DNA from: Durusdinium trenchii
Lineage: Eukaryota > Sar > Dinophyceae > Suessiales > Symbiodiniaceae
Assembly (NCBI GenBank): GCA_963970005.1
Contig: CAXAMN010021984.1
Coordinates: forward strand, 494,707-558,706
Reading direction: 5' to 3'
DNA: 64,000 nt
Under the pieces are notes generated by a model. It was not told where the DNA came from, searched no databases, and saw only the letters and a program-made list of their open reading frames with translations. Of this stretch, positions 46,643 to 59,516 are shown piece after piece (the first letter of the stretch is position 1; each line of letters begins with the position of its first letter). The position numbers and the translations under genes are program-made.

Positions 46643-47341
46643 ATCAACTCGCGGAGATCTATGCACAAGGAAGATATATATATATATATTATATGCTATA
46701 CAGGCTATACATATTATATAATACTAATTATATATTGTGGACACATCATATATTGTATATTGATGCCATTATTTAAATTATAGATAATGAGGCGCACTGC
46801 ATGCTGGAATGCATCATGTATTGCAAGCACCCCAGTCCAAGTGGCAACCAAGATGGACGGGTATGATTTACCAATATTTACCATGATTGCACATTTGTTG
46901 CTTCCTCAAGTGCAGCGCCAGAGCTGGGGACAGCCCAGCGATAAAGGAATCACAGGTCATCGAACTTGTTGCGTGAGCTCATGGGTTGGAGTTTTCACGA
47001 AGATGGGAAAGAGAGTGACCAACAGCACGGTTTCGGATCAAGACGACCACAGTCGTCCTTGCGTGCGATGTTTACCCATGATACCCATGGCATGGGCCTC
47101 AGAGTTCAACCAATCCTGAGAATCTTTGCAGTCAGGTGATTTCGACAGAGAGATTTGATGTTTGAGAAGCCTATTGCTGGGAAGCTTTGGGCGCTTACTG
47201 TAATATCATCAGTGTCAGGTCAAATGCTATAGACTTCAACAGCCTCGACACCTTTGCCTGAACCTGAGCACAGAAATCCCCACATTGCTGCACACATGCT
47301 GGTTGTTTGGCCAGGCAGCTGCCCAGCTCCAGCTGTTTGTT
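46643..47341. other. 3' flank of the PARP gene, AT-rich near 46,674-46,780
   Basis: A TATATA-rich tract follows the PARP stop codon. No gene is recognised in 46,790-47,340. Confidence 0.5.
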
Positions 47342-47432
47342 GCTCGTAGCGATGCATCTTGTTACTAGTAGCTTCTTGTTAGTAAGGCACTTGTTACTAC
47401 TAGCGATGCACTTGTTCCTAGTAGCTTCTTGA
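47342..47432. repeat. Dispersed CTAGTAAC-type repeat, copy 5
   Basis: Reads TAGCGATGCATCTTGTTACT, then AGTAGCTTCTTGTTAGTAAGGC, then ACTTGTTACTACTAGCGATGC, then ACTTGTTCCTAGTAGCTTCTTG. Order and spacing match the copy at 24,556-24,630 closely. Confidence 0.8.
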
Positions 47433-49149
47433 TATCTCCAGGCTTTGCCTTCTTCTCATTGATGTGGCTTTCCTCTTTCGTCCAACACATTCACAAGTGT
47501 TCTTTGATGGATCATGATGGGGGCTGTTTGTTGTTTCCTGTGAGTTGATGCGGCGTATTGCGCCAACACACAGCTGATTAAGACGTTTGCGACATTTTGT
47601 CATTGGTGGCCGGCAAGACTGGTTTGTTGGTTTCCGGTTTGCTCTTTGTTGCTCGCATGGCTCATGCGTCGTTCACTTGGTAGACTGCAGCCCCTTGATG
47701 GCGCTTGCAGCTATCACTTGCCTTAGCACAAAACAGACATACATCTGACAGCGGCTCAGCCGGAGGTGTGTGTTGTTGGCCCAAAACGTGGAGATTTTGC
47801 AGGGCACGAATCAAAAGCAGTAGCGAACATCCAGTAATGACAACGCCCACAGCCAACCGCAACAATAGCAACAGCACCACCATCATCATCGACATCATTT
47901 GGGACATGGACATCGTCATCAGGGGCTTTTTATAATAAAGATGATAAAGATCAGCTTCTTGGTCTTCCATTAATTCTTTAATGCAATTTATATAACATGC
48001 CGCTCTCGCTTGGCCGGTTAGATGCTGTGCAAAACTTCCTTGGGGGAAAGCGGAGGATGACCATTGATTGAGGGCAGATAGAGAGCAAGCTCTATGTATA
48101 CATATTGGGGCCCTTTGGTCAAGATCAAGAAACATTACGCCACTTTTCCCTTAGAATTCCTTAGATCAAGGCAACTGCCGCGAGGACTTCCATACAAAGT
48201 GTGTAGCACAATTTCATGGGAAGAGGGCAGATAGATGTGCACCTGAACGTTCATAATACGTCGATGCGTTCTTAAAAAGATACACGTCGCACTGAGCAGC
48301 TGCTCAGCTTCTTGTTGTCAACGATGACCATATCGCGGCGAACTACCAAACATGATATATAACCGATACCCACAGTGTGAGTGAACATAGTTTGCTTGGA
48401 GGTTTTGCCCGTCGCTCATCGTTACTAATGGGAATAGCTTTGGTGAGCTTACTAGCCTTGCTGAATCGCACAGCCGGGCTCAGATTTCTCGGGATCAGGC
48501 ACCCCAGAACTGCAGCACATATATTTGGTGAAACGGCGGATGTTTATTTGGTCGGTCTGTGATTTGCGTGGTTGCCGACTATAGGGCCGGGGTCCAGTTT
48601 ATTAACGTCAAATTGGTCTTCGATCTTGGGGTCATTTGAGGTTCAAGTTCTCGGCGGCGGTGCAGTGTGGTCGCACGGTCCTCGAAGTCAAAGAGCATGC
48701 CTTGATTATGCACATGTTGCGCGTTGAACGTTCTCAGACCAACCGCGGTTTCGGCGCTGTTCGCCTTGTCATGTTTGCTTTTCCGCAGTTTGAAGGCTGG
48801 GAAGATCATCCGAATCAACTTTGAACCTCAGTTGCCCCACAAAAGTGCAGGCCTTGATGCTGTTTTTCCTCACAGCTAAAAGACCACGACCTACCTCAAA
48901 CTGTGTCAGCAGAACCAGAAGGGGTGGAAGTGTTTAAATGCTGTTTTTTGGTGTCCCTTCGTGCTCAGGAAGCATGCAGGGCTGCAATTGCCAGCCGGAA
49001 TCCATTAGTTCGCTGTTGGAGAAAGGAAGACCATGAGCTAGCTGCCCACTGCCTTCACTTCCCTGTTGACGCTAAGTGGCCAATGCTTGTTCATGAAAGC
49101 AGGTGATACCATCTTCGCAGCATTTTGCCTCATAGCATAATCTTCAACC
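47433..49149. other. Intergenic, possible terminal exon at ~48,968-49,106
   Basis: After GCTCAG the frame at 48,968-49,106 reads EACRAAIASRNPLVRCWRKE, then DHELAAHCLHFPVDAKWPM, and stops just 44 bases before the CSP41-like start codon. It could be the last exon of an unrecognised gene. The rest (47,433-48,960) has no recognisable gene. Confidence 0.4.
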
Positions 49150-51083
49150 ATGGCTCGCCGTTCCGTGGCAGTGGTCGGTGCTGGTGCACTCTTGGCATCC
49201 AGTCTCTCAAGCCAGTCTTTTGCAGTGCCTCGCGCGGCTGATGTGACCAAAGCACAGGCGGCACAGGTACATGTCGGCACTTCAGAGGCTTCGCAAGTTG
49301 CATCATCTCAACTTGGATTTGCAACTGTGGCCAGTGCCGCTGTCGCTGCGGCCGGCTTGGCAGCCACACGCCGCGGGTCTCGAGTTGCGGCATCACGCGC
49401 AGACACCAGCCGTGTGGTGTGTGCAGCCGGAAACAGTGGAAAAAAGAGGTGCTTGGTCATGGGAGGAACACGTTTCATCGGCTGTTACCTGGTGGCCAAA
49501 CTTCGCGAGCAAGGCCATGATGTTGTTGTGTGCAACCGCGGGAAGACGAATGGAGGCAAACCCGAACCCCTTCCTGGCGTGCCTTGGGTATAGTTTTGTC
49601 TCACACTATTTGTTGGTGCTGTTTGTTTGCTCGTCGGAAGTGAAGACTGGTTCCATTGTGCAATATTTGTCGTGTTTTTGCAGGTAAGTGATGCTGACTA
49701 TCAACAGATGCTGTCGGGTGTCAGTGTGCTGGTGGCCGACCGGAAAGACCCTGCACAGTTGAAAGCTGCCTTGGCTGGTGCTGGAAAGTTTGACATCGTT
49801 TTCGACAACAACGTGCGAAAGTTGGCTGAAGTTCAACCCTTGGTTGAGGGGGTTCAGAGCACCGGAGGCTGTGAGCAATTCATTTTGATGAGCAGTGCCG
49901 GTGTGTATGGTCCTACAGATGTGCTCCCTTTGAGTGAGGAGAACCCAGGTGATCCAAACTCCCGACACAAGGAGAAGCTGCAATGCGAGCAGTACTTGGA
50001 TTCTCAGGGTATGAACTGGACCTCCATCCGTCCCTTGGCCCTGGCATGGCCATCCTGACATTTTGATAGCCCTAAGGGCCTGGGGTGAGTGAGGTATACT
50101 ATCCACTAGTGATTTGGGACTTGTGAAGTGACTGTGCAAACTTCAAAGTTCCATCTCATGTGTTTCCAAGTGTGTCCACAACTCCCATCTCATCATGCAT
50201 CTACCATCAAAATCAAGAACACCAGAGGGTAGCTGAGCCTATCTCTTTGAAATGATGTATTCCAAAAAGGACACTGGTGAGAGGTGAATTGGGGGCACTC
50301 CCCCGCCCCCCCCAAAATGTTTTAAAGAGTATGACTCCTATCTCATGTGACTCATGTGCTTTTTGAATGGTTTCAGTCAACGTTTCGCGGACACATGTGC
50401 CAGGACTTGTGCAAGAAACAACTTATCTCATAATTGGCACAACTCCTAACTCACCTGGGGGTAGTATATCCAAGAGATGTTGCCATGATGTTGTCGCCGG
50501 AACGTGTCAGCATGTTTCAACCCTATATGCCCAATGTTGACCAATGTTTTCCCAAGGTCCAGTGTACATCTACGGCCCCTTGAACTACAACCCCGTGGAG
50601 CGTTACTTCTTTGATCGGGTGACGCGGGGGCGGCCGGTGTGTATTCCCTATGACGGGAAGTACATCACCCAGTTGGGACACTGTGAGGACCTGGCTGACT
50701 TCATGATCAAATGCATTGGCAATCCAGCAGTCAAGGGCCAGGTCTACAACATCTCCAGCGAGGAGTACGTGACCTTCGATGGCATGGCGAAGCTTTGTGC
50801 ACAGGCAGCAGGCATGGCTGAGCCGAAGATCGTGCATTATGATCCCAAGTCTGTGGAGGTGCCAGATGGATTTCCCAAAGCCTTTCCCTTTCGTGGCATG
50901 CACTTCTTTGCCTCCATTGAGAAGGCCAAGCGTGATGTGCCTGACTGGATGCCCAAGTTCAGTATGTTGGAAGGCTTGAGGAGTAGCTATCAGCAAGATT
51001 ATTTGGCACGTGGCTTTGATAAGCAGCAGCCAGATTTTCGGACCGATGAGCTGATTTTGTCTAAAAGCATGTCAGCTGCATAG
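49150..51083 (+). CDS. Plastid-targeted CSP41-like NAD-dependent epimerase-family protein, 3 exons
   Basis: Exons 49,150-49,587, 49,684-50,029 and 50,557-51,083 join in phase with GT donors and AG|G acceptors to give about 436 aa. The leader fits a peridinin-plastid class I presequence: a hydrophobic signal peptide (VAVVGAGALLASS), an FAVP motif just after it, an Ala/Ser-rich transit stretch, and a second hydrophobic segment (ATVASAAVAAAGLAA) followed by Arg residues. The mature part begins with the Rossmann loop MGGTRFIG. Exon 2 has SSAGVYGPTDVLPLSEENP and a RHKEKL segment where typical short-chain enzymes show YxxxK, as in CSP41. Exon 3 begins VYIYGPLNYNPVERYFFDR and continues with family blocks (QLGHCEDLADFMIKCIGN, GQVYNISSEEYVTFDGMAKL). 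CSP41 proteins bind chloroplast RNA and stabilise plastid transcripts. Similarity is closest in feel to CSP41b. Confidence 0.88.
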
Positions 51084-52553
51084 ACGTTCTCCCAACACGC
51101 CATTTTTCTGCGGATTTCAAGGCTCCTTAGACCCAGGCCAACCGGCGGAGAAAATGCTTGCTTCTTTGAGTTGATTTCATGCGGAAAGTAGCTAGAATGA
51201 TGTCCAAGTAGCTAGAAGGAGCTGAAATGAGTTTGCCATGCCCAGCCAATGACAGACAGCGACAAGATGCGTGCTGGAAGCAAGTTGCTTGCATTGATTT
51301 TAGTGTGTTTGCTGGGTTTATGTCAACTGCAAAGTGGATCGTATTTTACAGTTAGTTAGTTCATACACAAGATTCATAGACCATATATATATAATCATAT
51401 ATGGATATAAATGGTGTATATATATATACACACCATGATTTGATTTGGCAAGCGCAGCCTCAAGCCATGGTTTCCGCTGTAATGGAGTGACAGAGCTGCT
51501 CAAAACAAGTCCTTTTCTGTTAGTTCATTTGGCGTCAAACACTTTTGAAAGATTGTGAATCGACGTCCTACAGATGCCGTGATGGTTTGTTGGAGTTCAA
51601 TCCATTTCAATCCAACCTGCTCAGTTGATGGTAAGATGCTCACTTGATCGTGGGGAGCTCTGCTTTAACTTTATCATTGTCCACCCAACAACTTTGCTTT
51701 CTAGGGCATCCATAGTGCATTGGGCATCCATAGTGGCCCAACTAGTCATCGTGCCTCATCGATCACCGCGACTTGCCGAACCAAAGCGGCCAAATCTCAA
51801 TGTGTCTCGGTGTCCTGGTTGTCGGAATGAACTCACACTATCGAATCACCAAAGACTTCAGCTGCCCTTTTCCACAGAGATTCGGTTCATGCAGCTTGTT
51901 CAGATCATGCTTGCACTTTTGTTGGCATTCTGAACCGCTCGAACGAACGTTTTGAGATGCCATTGGCACTGGTGAACATGGCGTATATGGAAGGACCATG
52001 TAGTGGACAATGACAACAATTGCTCAACATCCCTTGCGCCATGGAGATTGGCTTTGCATTTCAGGTTGCCCTTGACATTTTGTTGTGTGAGAGCGTCACT
52101 CTTGACCGTGTCTCGTCTACACATCCCTTTGAGAGTCGTTTTCCTATGCACAAGCGCTGCGTGAGTTTGTATAGAAGTTTCGCCGGCTTTCACCAACTTT
52201 AGCAAGATCTGCAGACAACATGAGCTGGAGCACTACTCAAGCACCCTGACGGTTTGTCCTGCGATGTTTTTGTGGCGTATTGCTGGGCAGAAGAAGTCAT
52301 GAATTTCTCGACCTGGTCAAGCACACCTGGCCGTGGTGCTTCGTATCTTGTCTGTCCAAGCCACAGAATCAAGACATGTCCTGCTCGATGGGAGCTTTGG
52401 TGCAAATCCGGTGTTGCACAACCCGACACACTAGACGGACTACAAAACAGAGGAAGTAATGACACACATTTGTTCTGCAGCCTGGATGCGCTTCAGCGGT
52501 ACCTGTGTACCAATCAAGTCGGCCTAGTGTTTTGCTGGGGTCGGTGGTACAGC
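51084..52553. other. Intergenic
   Basis: No gene recognised. TA-rich tracts with ATATAT and CATATATGG lie at 51,383-51,435. The open frame over 52,254-52,715 is real coding sequence only in its glycerol-kinase part. Confidence 0.45.
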
Positions 52554-52631
52554 ATGGCGCCCTCCTATGTGCTGGCCATTGACCAGGGCACAACGTCCAC
52601 GCGTGCAATCCTTTTTGACAATGATGGCCAG
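52554..52631 (+). CDS. Glycerol kinase first exon (fragment)
   Basis: ATG at 52,554 opens 26 codons that start MAPSYVLAIDQGTTSTRAIL and end FDNDGQ, the N-terminal ATP-binding (phosphate 1) strand-turn of FGGY-family glycerol kinases, which make glycerol 3-phosphate from glycerol and ATP. It ends in phase 0 at CCAG|GCTGGA, a GC donor. I searched the next 1.7 kb for the expected following block (a His/Pro-rich GWVEHDP-type segment) and found nothing. The next genes on this strand belong to another family. So this is either an orphan exon left by rearrangement, or the start of a gene with a very large intron that is missing or interleaved here. Confidence 0.75.
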
Positions 52632-54322
52632 GCTGGATCCGTGTTCATCCATTTTCGACATTTTTATCAGTTATTTTCAACTTGGATCCAAGCTTATGAC
52701 TCTGACCGGTTGTAGATGAGGACAAAGACAGGGGCTGTCTCAATCATGATTTGAAGAGTCCTCAGATTTCTCGACTCCAAAGTGGACAAGCTACTCCCGT
52801 TGGCTACATAGGCTGGTCAGAAACCCTTCCAGCAAAATCTCACAAACTTGGCATAGTTTCGACAGTTTCCAAAGGGAAGACTGGAAGTTTGGGGGGTGTT
52901 TGACAAGGCATGCGATTGGAGCTTCCCTATAAGGCTATAAAAGACCAAAGAAAGAAACGAAACGCTCAAGGGCAAACCGATCTTTATGAAAAAGTAATTG
53001 TGGAAAGGAATCAAGAGATCGTTGCATAGGGAGATCGTCGGATAGCCATTTGGATCCCCTTTTCGATTCCTGTTGGAGGGTTCTCTGGGATTCTCGTAGG
53101 AACCCCAGCCTCATAGAGCCGTTTCAAGGAGTCATTGTCCAGTCCCAAAACTGCAAGAACCTCTTGTGAGCCTACACTGGCACTGTCAACACACAGAATA
53201 CTACTACCGATAATGGAGAACCTGGGTCAAATGATGTATACAATTACATGTTCTTAAGAATTGGAATAGCAGTGAACCGCACTGCGAAAGCAGATCCATA
53301 AGCGGAACCATGTAAGGCTGATCTTGTTGCGGCCTCGCTGGACCCTGCAAAAGCTTTGCATTCTTGAGCTTTCAGGTCGACACTGACTGCATGCAATCAA
53401 CTAGGGAACTTGCGCAGTGCAATCAACAAGCATCCGCAAGAACCGACCCAAGTCACAACTCCTGCAGCCACTTCTGATTCTGGTTGGAAGTTGGATGTTT
53501 TCAAACTGAACAGGAACAACCCAGTCAAATAAAATACTCCACAACTCTGTACGTTTCAGCAACTGCTATATACTGTAACATACTGTAACTATTGGCACTG
53601 CGATGTTTGCGTTTCAGCAGCTACGTTTCAGCCCATGGTCTTTGAGTTATGATGTCGGGCCATTGAACAGGGTAGATATGCATAGATCCTATCCCACAGA
53701 GTTTCACACCCTCAAACAACAACACGAGCACAAACCATAAGTAGTGCGATTAGTGCAGCAAGCCTTCGAACCTGAGACTTCGCGTTTGATCTTGAACATG
53801 GGGCACCCAAACGCAAGCCTCTCGGAGCCCCTTCTTCCATGAAACGGCCCATGGAACACAACTCCTGCGAGCCTGAGTGGACACTGTTCGGTGAAGCACC
53901 GGCTCCGGTGCCGGAGGTTGGCACATCAGGTGGAGTCGGCGGTGTTGCGGCGGAAGAGCATCCTTACTTCAAGAAGCGCATTTTTGCGGATGAGCCTCTA
54001 AAGGACGGAATGACTACAGTAATTAGATGTAATTAGCAATGGAAAATAAATACACAATAATTCTATGCACACATGGGCTCCCAGAAAGCTCCAACCACGG
54101 TAAAATAGATTGACACATTTGCATGCAGCTGCCTGTGTATCTGTGAATTTGCTGCATGCCTATACATACACATAAACATACCCGTATAGTTGCTTTGCAA
54201 GATGTTCGCCTTCGACTGGGTTACTCACTCTTCCAAACGCAAGTCCACAAGCGTTCTATGTGCATTTGGAGCTGGAACGGTTATTTTGAGGGGCATCCCA
54301 GAGGATCCATTACTTACTTGCT
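52632..54322. other. Intergenic or intronic; possible exon at 53,839-54,006
   Basis: Positions 53,839-54,006 read from ATG as KRPMEHNSCEPEWTLFGEAP followed by a Gly/Val-rich linker and HPYFKKRIFADEPLKDG. It looks protein-like and could be a 5' exon of the JmjC gene, but the join was not proved. The rest is unique sequence without motifs. Confidence 0.4.
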
Positions 54323-55898
54323 TTGAGCACCCAGCTACGAGAACCTGCTGTTTTTTTCTTACCTATTATTCTTCTTGAGTTGAGCCTTCCCAATGGCAAG
54401 GATGCGTTGGATGAATATGTTCCAACCGCCTGCGACCTTTTGATGGCGGAGGGACGAGCTGCTTCAGCCCTGCTGCTGGAAGCCGCAAAAGCCTTTGATG
54501 CAGGCCATTTGGACCAATGCGCCAAGGCAGCCGCACAATGCGTTGCTGCCGCCTGGCACCTCTTGCAGAAGTCTCCCACTGAAGCGGTGCTGCATGCCCA
54601 CGCCTTGTCGCATGCGATGCTGGCTGCAACTGAAGCTGATGAACAAAAAGCAATGCTTCATGCAGACCTGTCACTGTCTTTGTGTCCCGATCTCCCGATC
54701 GCAGCAGTCCATACGGTCATGAAGCTGTGCAACGAACGCTGTCAAAACGTGCTTCCCATCCTTGAGGATGGTCTAGCATGGGAAATACCAAGCATGCTAC
54801 CAGCAACGGCAAAAACACCAGAAGTTCAAAAGCCCATAATTCGAAAGCCGTGTTCACATCTTTCGGTGATGGGTTTCCGAGATGCTTTTCTGAAGACCCA
54901 ACAGCCTGGAGTGATTGAAGGTCACCTGCTCTCTGCTGGATGGAGCACTGCAAGGTGGAGTGATTTGAGGTTCTGGGCCGGGCGTCACGGCCATAGGACC
55001 ATTCCAATTGAGATGGGATTTCACGAGAATGATGCGCAAAGTATAGCCCTTCAGCATTCAGACTCCGAGGGAAGCATGCGGCTCGGTGACTTTGTAAGGC
55101 GCTTTTTACTGCCTTCCAATACAGTTCTGAAGAACGGATTTGTCAGGTCGTCTGAAGCCATTGATGAGTGGTCAGCTTCTCCTGTCGCCTACATGGCACA
55201 GCATCAGTTGCTTTTGCAAATTCCAGAGCTGCGAAGAGATATTTTAATTCCGCAATATTGCGCCTTGGGAGAGCTCCAGACAGTGAACGTTTGGATTGGG
55301 ACTGCTGGCACTGTCACTGCTTTGCATTATGATTTGGACGACAACTTTCTTGTGCAAGTCTCTGGCTATAAGTATCTTGGTTGGTATGAATGGCAAGACC
55401 TCTTCAAAGTATTTAAACACCCCCTTTTGTGATCCTCCTGTACATGCGCAAAGTGTGCGAGCCTTACTGTACAAAAAGTCCTCAAGAGCTGCAGACAATG
55501 ACAGTGCAGTTGTTGCTGAGGTACTTGCGCCTTTATAGCCCAGCTGAGGGGGAACGGCTCTATGCAAGGGATGCTCCTCGAGATCGTCAGAAAAAACACG
55601 GGGCCTCCTACTCACCTGTCCGTGTCGAGCATCCTGATCTCGAGGTAGCGGTTTGGGGTCGCTGAGTTGCTCCAAATTGCCCAGCTAACAATGTCAGAAA
55701 CCGAAAGGCGAGGGGAAAAGGGACTCCACGAACCTTATGTAGGTTCTCTGCTCTTCCCGCCAGGTGCACCCTGACTTTGCTCATGCTGCTTTTGTGGAGA
55801 CCATCCTGGGACCAGGAGACATGCTTTTCATTCCAAGGCGATGGTGGCATTATGTACGATCTCTTACCACATCCATTTCTGTGAATTTTTGGTTTTGA
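54323..55898 (+). CDS. JmjC-domain oxygenase, JMJD5/KDM8-like, 3 exons seen
   Basis: An Fe(II)/2-oxoglutarate hydroxylase or demethylase of the small JmjC (cupin-8) type. Exon A begins upstream of or near 54,370 and ends at 55,371 in GGCTATAA|GTATCT. Exon B is 55,521-55,644 and exon C 55,764-55,898; all joins keep phase. The N-terminal ~150 residues are helical and Ala-rich (KAFDAGHLDQCAKAAAQCVA). The catalytic part has AYMAQHQLLLQIPELRRDI, ALGELQTVNVWIGTAGTVTA, the iron motif HYD in LHYDLDDNFLVQVSGYKY, then LRLYSPAEGERL and the closing block GPGDMLFIPRRWWHYVRSLT, whose His is the third iron ligand. This order matches KDM8/JMJD5. Stop TGA is at 55,896-55,898. Substrate may be a histone or other protein; it cannot be told apart here. 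The start is uncertain because the open frame begins in a T-rich acceptor-like tract; a 5' exon at 53,839 is possible. Confidence 0.85.
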
Positions 55899-57420
55899 TT
55901 CCAAATGATCCAAATCAATTAATGGACGTATAATATAATAACAATAATTAATAACAAAGATATATTATATTTTATTGATTTCAATAGAGTCACGAAAGCC
56001 AGCCGATAGGCTCGGCTGGAGTTGGGTTGGGCAAACGAAGTGAGTATTAGGGGGTGTGAGGGCGTGGTCGCATGGGCCAATTTCGGAGGTGAACCCAGAG
56101 CCTGGTGGGGGAGAGCGATTAAAAGTACTTGCAGTTGGGAGTGGTTTTTGGGGTATTGATATAGGGGATATAATTGACGACCATAGGCACATTATTAGCA
56201 TTATGAGGGATTTAGGCGCCAATTTAAATCGCCCTTCGAGTAATGATAGGAAAGAGGAGATAACGCGACGCGAAAAGTGGCTCGAATTTTTCCGGGACAA
56301 GGAAAAGTGCGTCTTTGGTGGCAAGTGAAATAGCATTCGATTAGGGGCGAAAGGGATATATGTGAATAATGCATGATTTATGAGGGTAGGAAAGAGAACC
56401 AAATATAATGGGTAAATTTTGAATTGCTTGCAAATCTGAATTTTACGAAAGGTAGCTTGGTAAGGACTATCTTGAATTTGCTTTGCGAAGCAACGGGATT
56501 GATTTGAGAGCTTGTTCGGAACTAAAAATTGGTAGATTAATATCTAACACCTCTATTCCCTCCTTCCTCCCATATAATGAATGATTGATAAATTAATTGA
56601 TTCGATTCCCCTCCCCCCTTTCTTCTAGTCTCCTCCTTTCGTCGCTAGTATTATAAAAATTTTGGATATAAAATGAAATTATGCACTTAATAATTATAGC
56701 AATACGATATTGGCTATGAGGGTACGTAATATAGCACGAGCTTTGCATAATGAGGTCGCGCTATGTAGCTTCGATGCCGTGCGTGCGTAGCCGGTAGCTT
56801 GATACAGCGCGTATTGCGCTTACAGACTATTTTATTCGACACTTACGAGCATCGATGCAACACACCCTTTCTGGAAAGCCCTGTAGAGAAATCCCTCTCG
56901 TCGCGGAACACCATTCGACTTAACTTTATACCCTAGCGTAACGAAATTTTATCGCATCATGGAGGATATCCACTATAGCGTGACGTCCATTCCTCGTAAT
57001 ACCGACCGCATCCTTCTAGTATTTGTCTTATAAGGGGGTTGGTCACGACGAGTAGGCCTGTAATCTTGACCTAGTGCGTGTAGTTGTGGGATCATAGCTG
57101 GTACACATGCGAATATTTACGCATTGCGATTTTTACGCACGCCTGTTGTCACACACCTAGACACAAACGAGTGTCGCAGGCTTTTTGTAGAGCCGTGGGG
57201 GGCAATCTAACCGCAACGGTCTTCCTCTTGAGCCTTCTTATGCCTTCTTGTGTTCTCTGGCTTTGTTGGTTTTATCTATGATTGATCAAGGGAGACGTTC
57301 TTGAAACACCGGAAACAGTCCCTCACTAGAGAAGGTCCCGACAGCTACTCGGTCCGTCTCTATCTTTCGTGTTTCCCCGCTCAAATTTATTATAAAGAGG
57401 TTTGTTGGCCGGACGCAAAA
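55899..57420. other. Transition segment of intermediate composition, no recognised gene
   Basis: Directly after the JmjC stop the sequence turns AT-rich (55,915-55,980) and then takes on a mixed composition unlike the gene region, with TAGGGG and CGCG words. A 90-codon frame at 56,056-56,328 (GIDIGDIIDDHRHIISIMRD and a charged tail) is protein-like but unassigned and overlapped by a longer minus-strand frame. It could be 3' flank of the JmjC gene or the edge of a foreign or misjoined sequence. Confidence 0.45.
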
Positions 57421-59516
57421 GGGCACCCGATATGGAATATGGACAATTATATAATATTAATATAATGGGCGTATTAATTTAAAAAACATCGAACGGAAAT
57501 TTATTATAGATCTTATATTTAATATTTTTTTGTTACGTATCTAATAACGAAATTTAATTTGAATATAGAAAATGCGGTACAATTTTACGGTATTATTTTT
57601 TATTCGATATTCAAAAATATCGAGGGAATAATTTCGTTAATATTTTATTAAAATATATAGCTATATATATAATTTTAAATAAATTTTGGTAATATAATTT
57701 TTAAGCAAACAATAAATTTGAAAACATCTTTATATTTATGTTATTTTTTGTAAATATTTATATGTATATATTTTTTCTTGATAAAATATTGTAGGAATTA
57801 AAATTACGTTATAATTAAATTTATAAAGAATTACGATAAAGATATGTTCGAATCTAATTTTTTTTAAAAAATTGGGTTATTGAAAAATTGGCAATTATAT
57901 TGATATTACGTTATAATTACGGTAGATTTATGTTTTAATTACGATAAAGATATATATATAGTTATGCTAGTAAATTGGCCCAATTATATCGCGGGATTAT
58001 TATACGAATAGATCGGTTTGGAATTATATTAATATTGACAAAATTGATAAATAATATTATTATTGAAAAACATACGTGTAGCTAGGAATTTATTGCAATT
58101 TCATTATAAATATATATATATAGTACCAATAAATTAAAAATGAACATAATTTAGGAAAATACGATAAATATTTTAACAAACATTTTTTACACTCCCATTT
58201 TCTCGAGGAAAATACGACATAATAAAACGAATACATTAATTTATAGGGATATATTGAAATATATTTTGCAATTTATCGAAAAATAACATATATATGAAAA
58301 AAACAGGTTATAGTTTTTAAAGAAATACATATTTCAAAATAATATATATAAATATATAATATATTAATTTTTTCATGTATTCTTTGAATCGTATATTTTT
58401 GTATTTTGTATTTATATATATATATATTTATTGTAAATTTTTATTTTTAGTTTAATATATATTATTTATAATTCTTTTATTGAATTTTAGGAAAGAAATT
58501 AATATATATTGATATATTGAATATTATTTATGGGATGATCTTTAAAATAAAATAAAGAAATATATAATAATCTAATTTATACATACGTATTGATTTGAAA
58601 TGATATGGTTATAATTGAAAATATTTATTATTTCGTATTCTCTTTGGAATAAAGGATGATAATACTATTCAAAAAATTCAAAGGTTTAATTATTAAATTC
58701 GAACGAATAAATAATAATAAATAGCGAAATCTTTATTATAATATCTTCTAGAAAATTTCGAAAATTTTGCCTAGGAAAAATAATAGAATTTAATATTGTA
58801 CCAAAATATTCGGACAAATCATTATATCAATTTAACCGAATATCACCAAAATTCGAATTTATCCACAATCTTTGATTATCTTCTATGAATTCCCATGATT
58901 ATTTATCATTTTAAGAGGAGAATAATTTTGTAAAATCCTGAAATTAATATAATATCCTATGATGAAATTCTATGGATAATTTAGAAAATATAAATATTCA
59001 ATATCCATTTATTGGTAAATTCATCGTCAATATATATTTCTTTATAAATTTGATAATGATAGATAATTCCCCAAGATTCATAAGAATTGCATATCCAAAT
59101 GATTCAAATGATTAATTATATCAATCTATATAAATAAGAATTGATTAGGATCGTTATTTCAAAAAACCTAAATAGTTTGATGTTCACAATAATTCATTTA
59201 TTTATACGTTATAACGTCCAATCTTAGCATATGCCCAAAGAAAGAATAATAATATTTCAATAAATCCTATATTTGGAAAATCCCTCGTATATTTTAATCG
59301 ATCCTTCCCAGAAAATATAAATACAGGTCGGAGGTTTCCTAGGAAAATGTTTTGGATTATATTTTTCATCGATGGTTTTTAATAGATTGGAGTAGAACGA
59401 TTTTATAGTAATTTTAATCCTTAAAAAGATCATTTGTCATATAGGATAATACATATAGAATTCGTATTTGATTTCATCTATTTCTAACATTTTATATATT
59501 GTTGAATATTCAAGCC

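Noticed and set aside
56056..56402. Frames in the transition segment (90 codons + strand, 145 codons - strand)
   Set aside because: They overlap in opposite directions, neither has a motif I recognise, and composition there is atypical, so I note them but do not call a gene.
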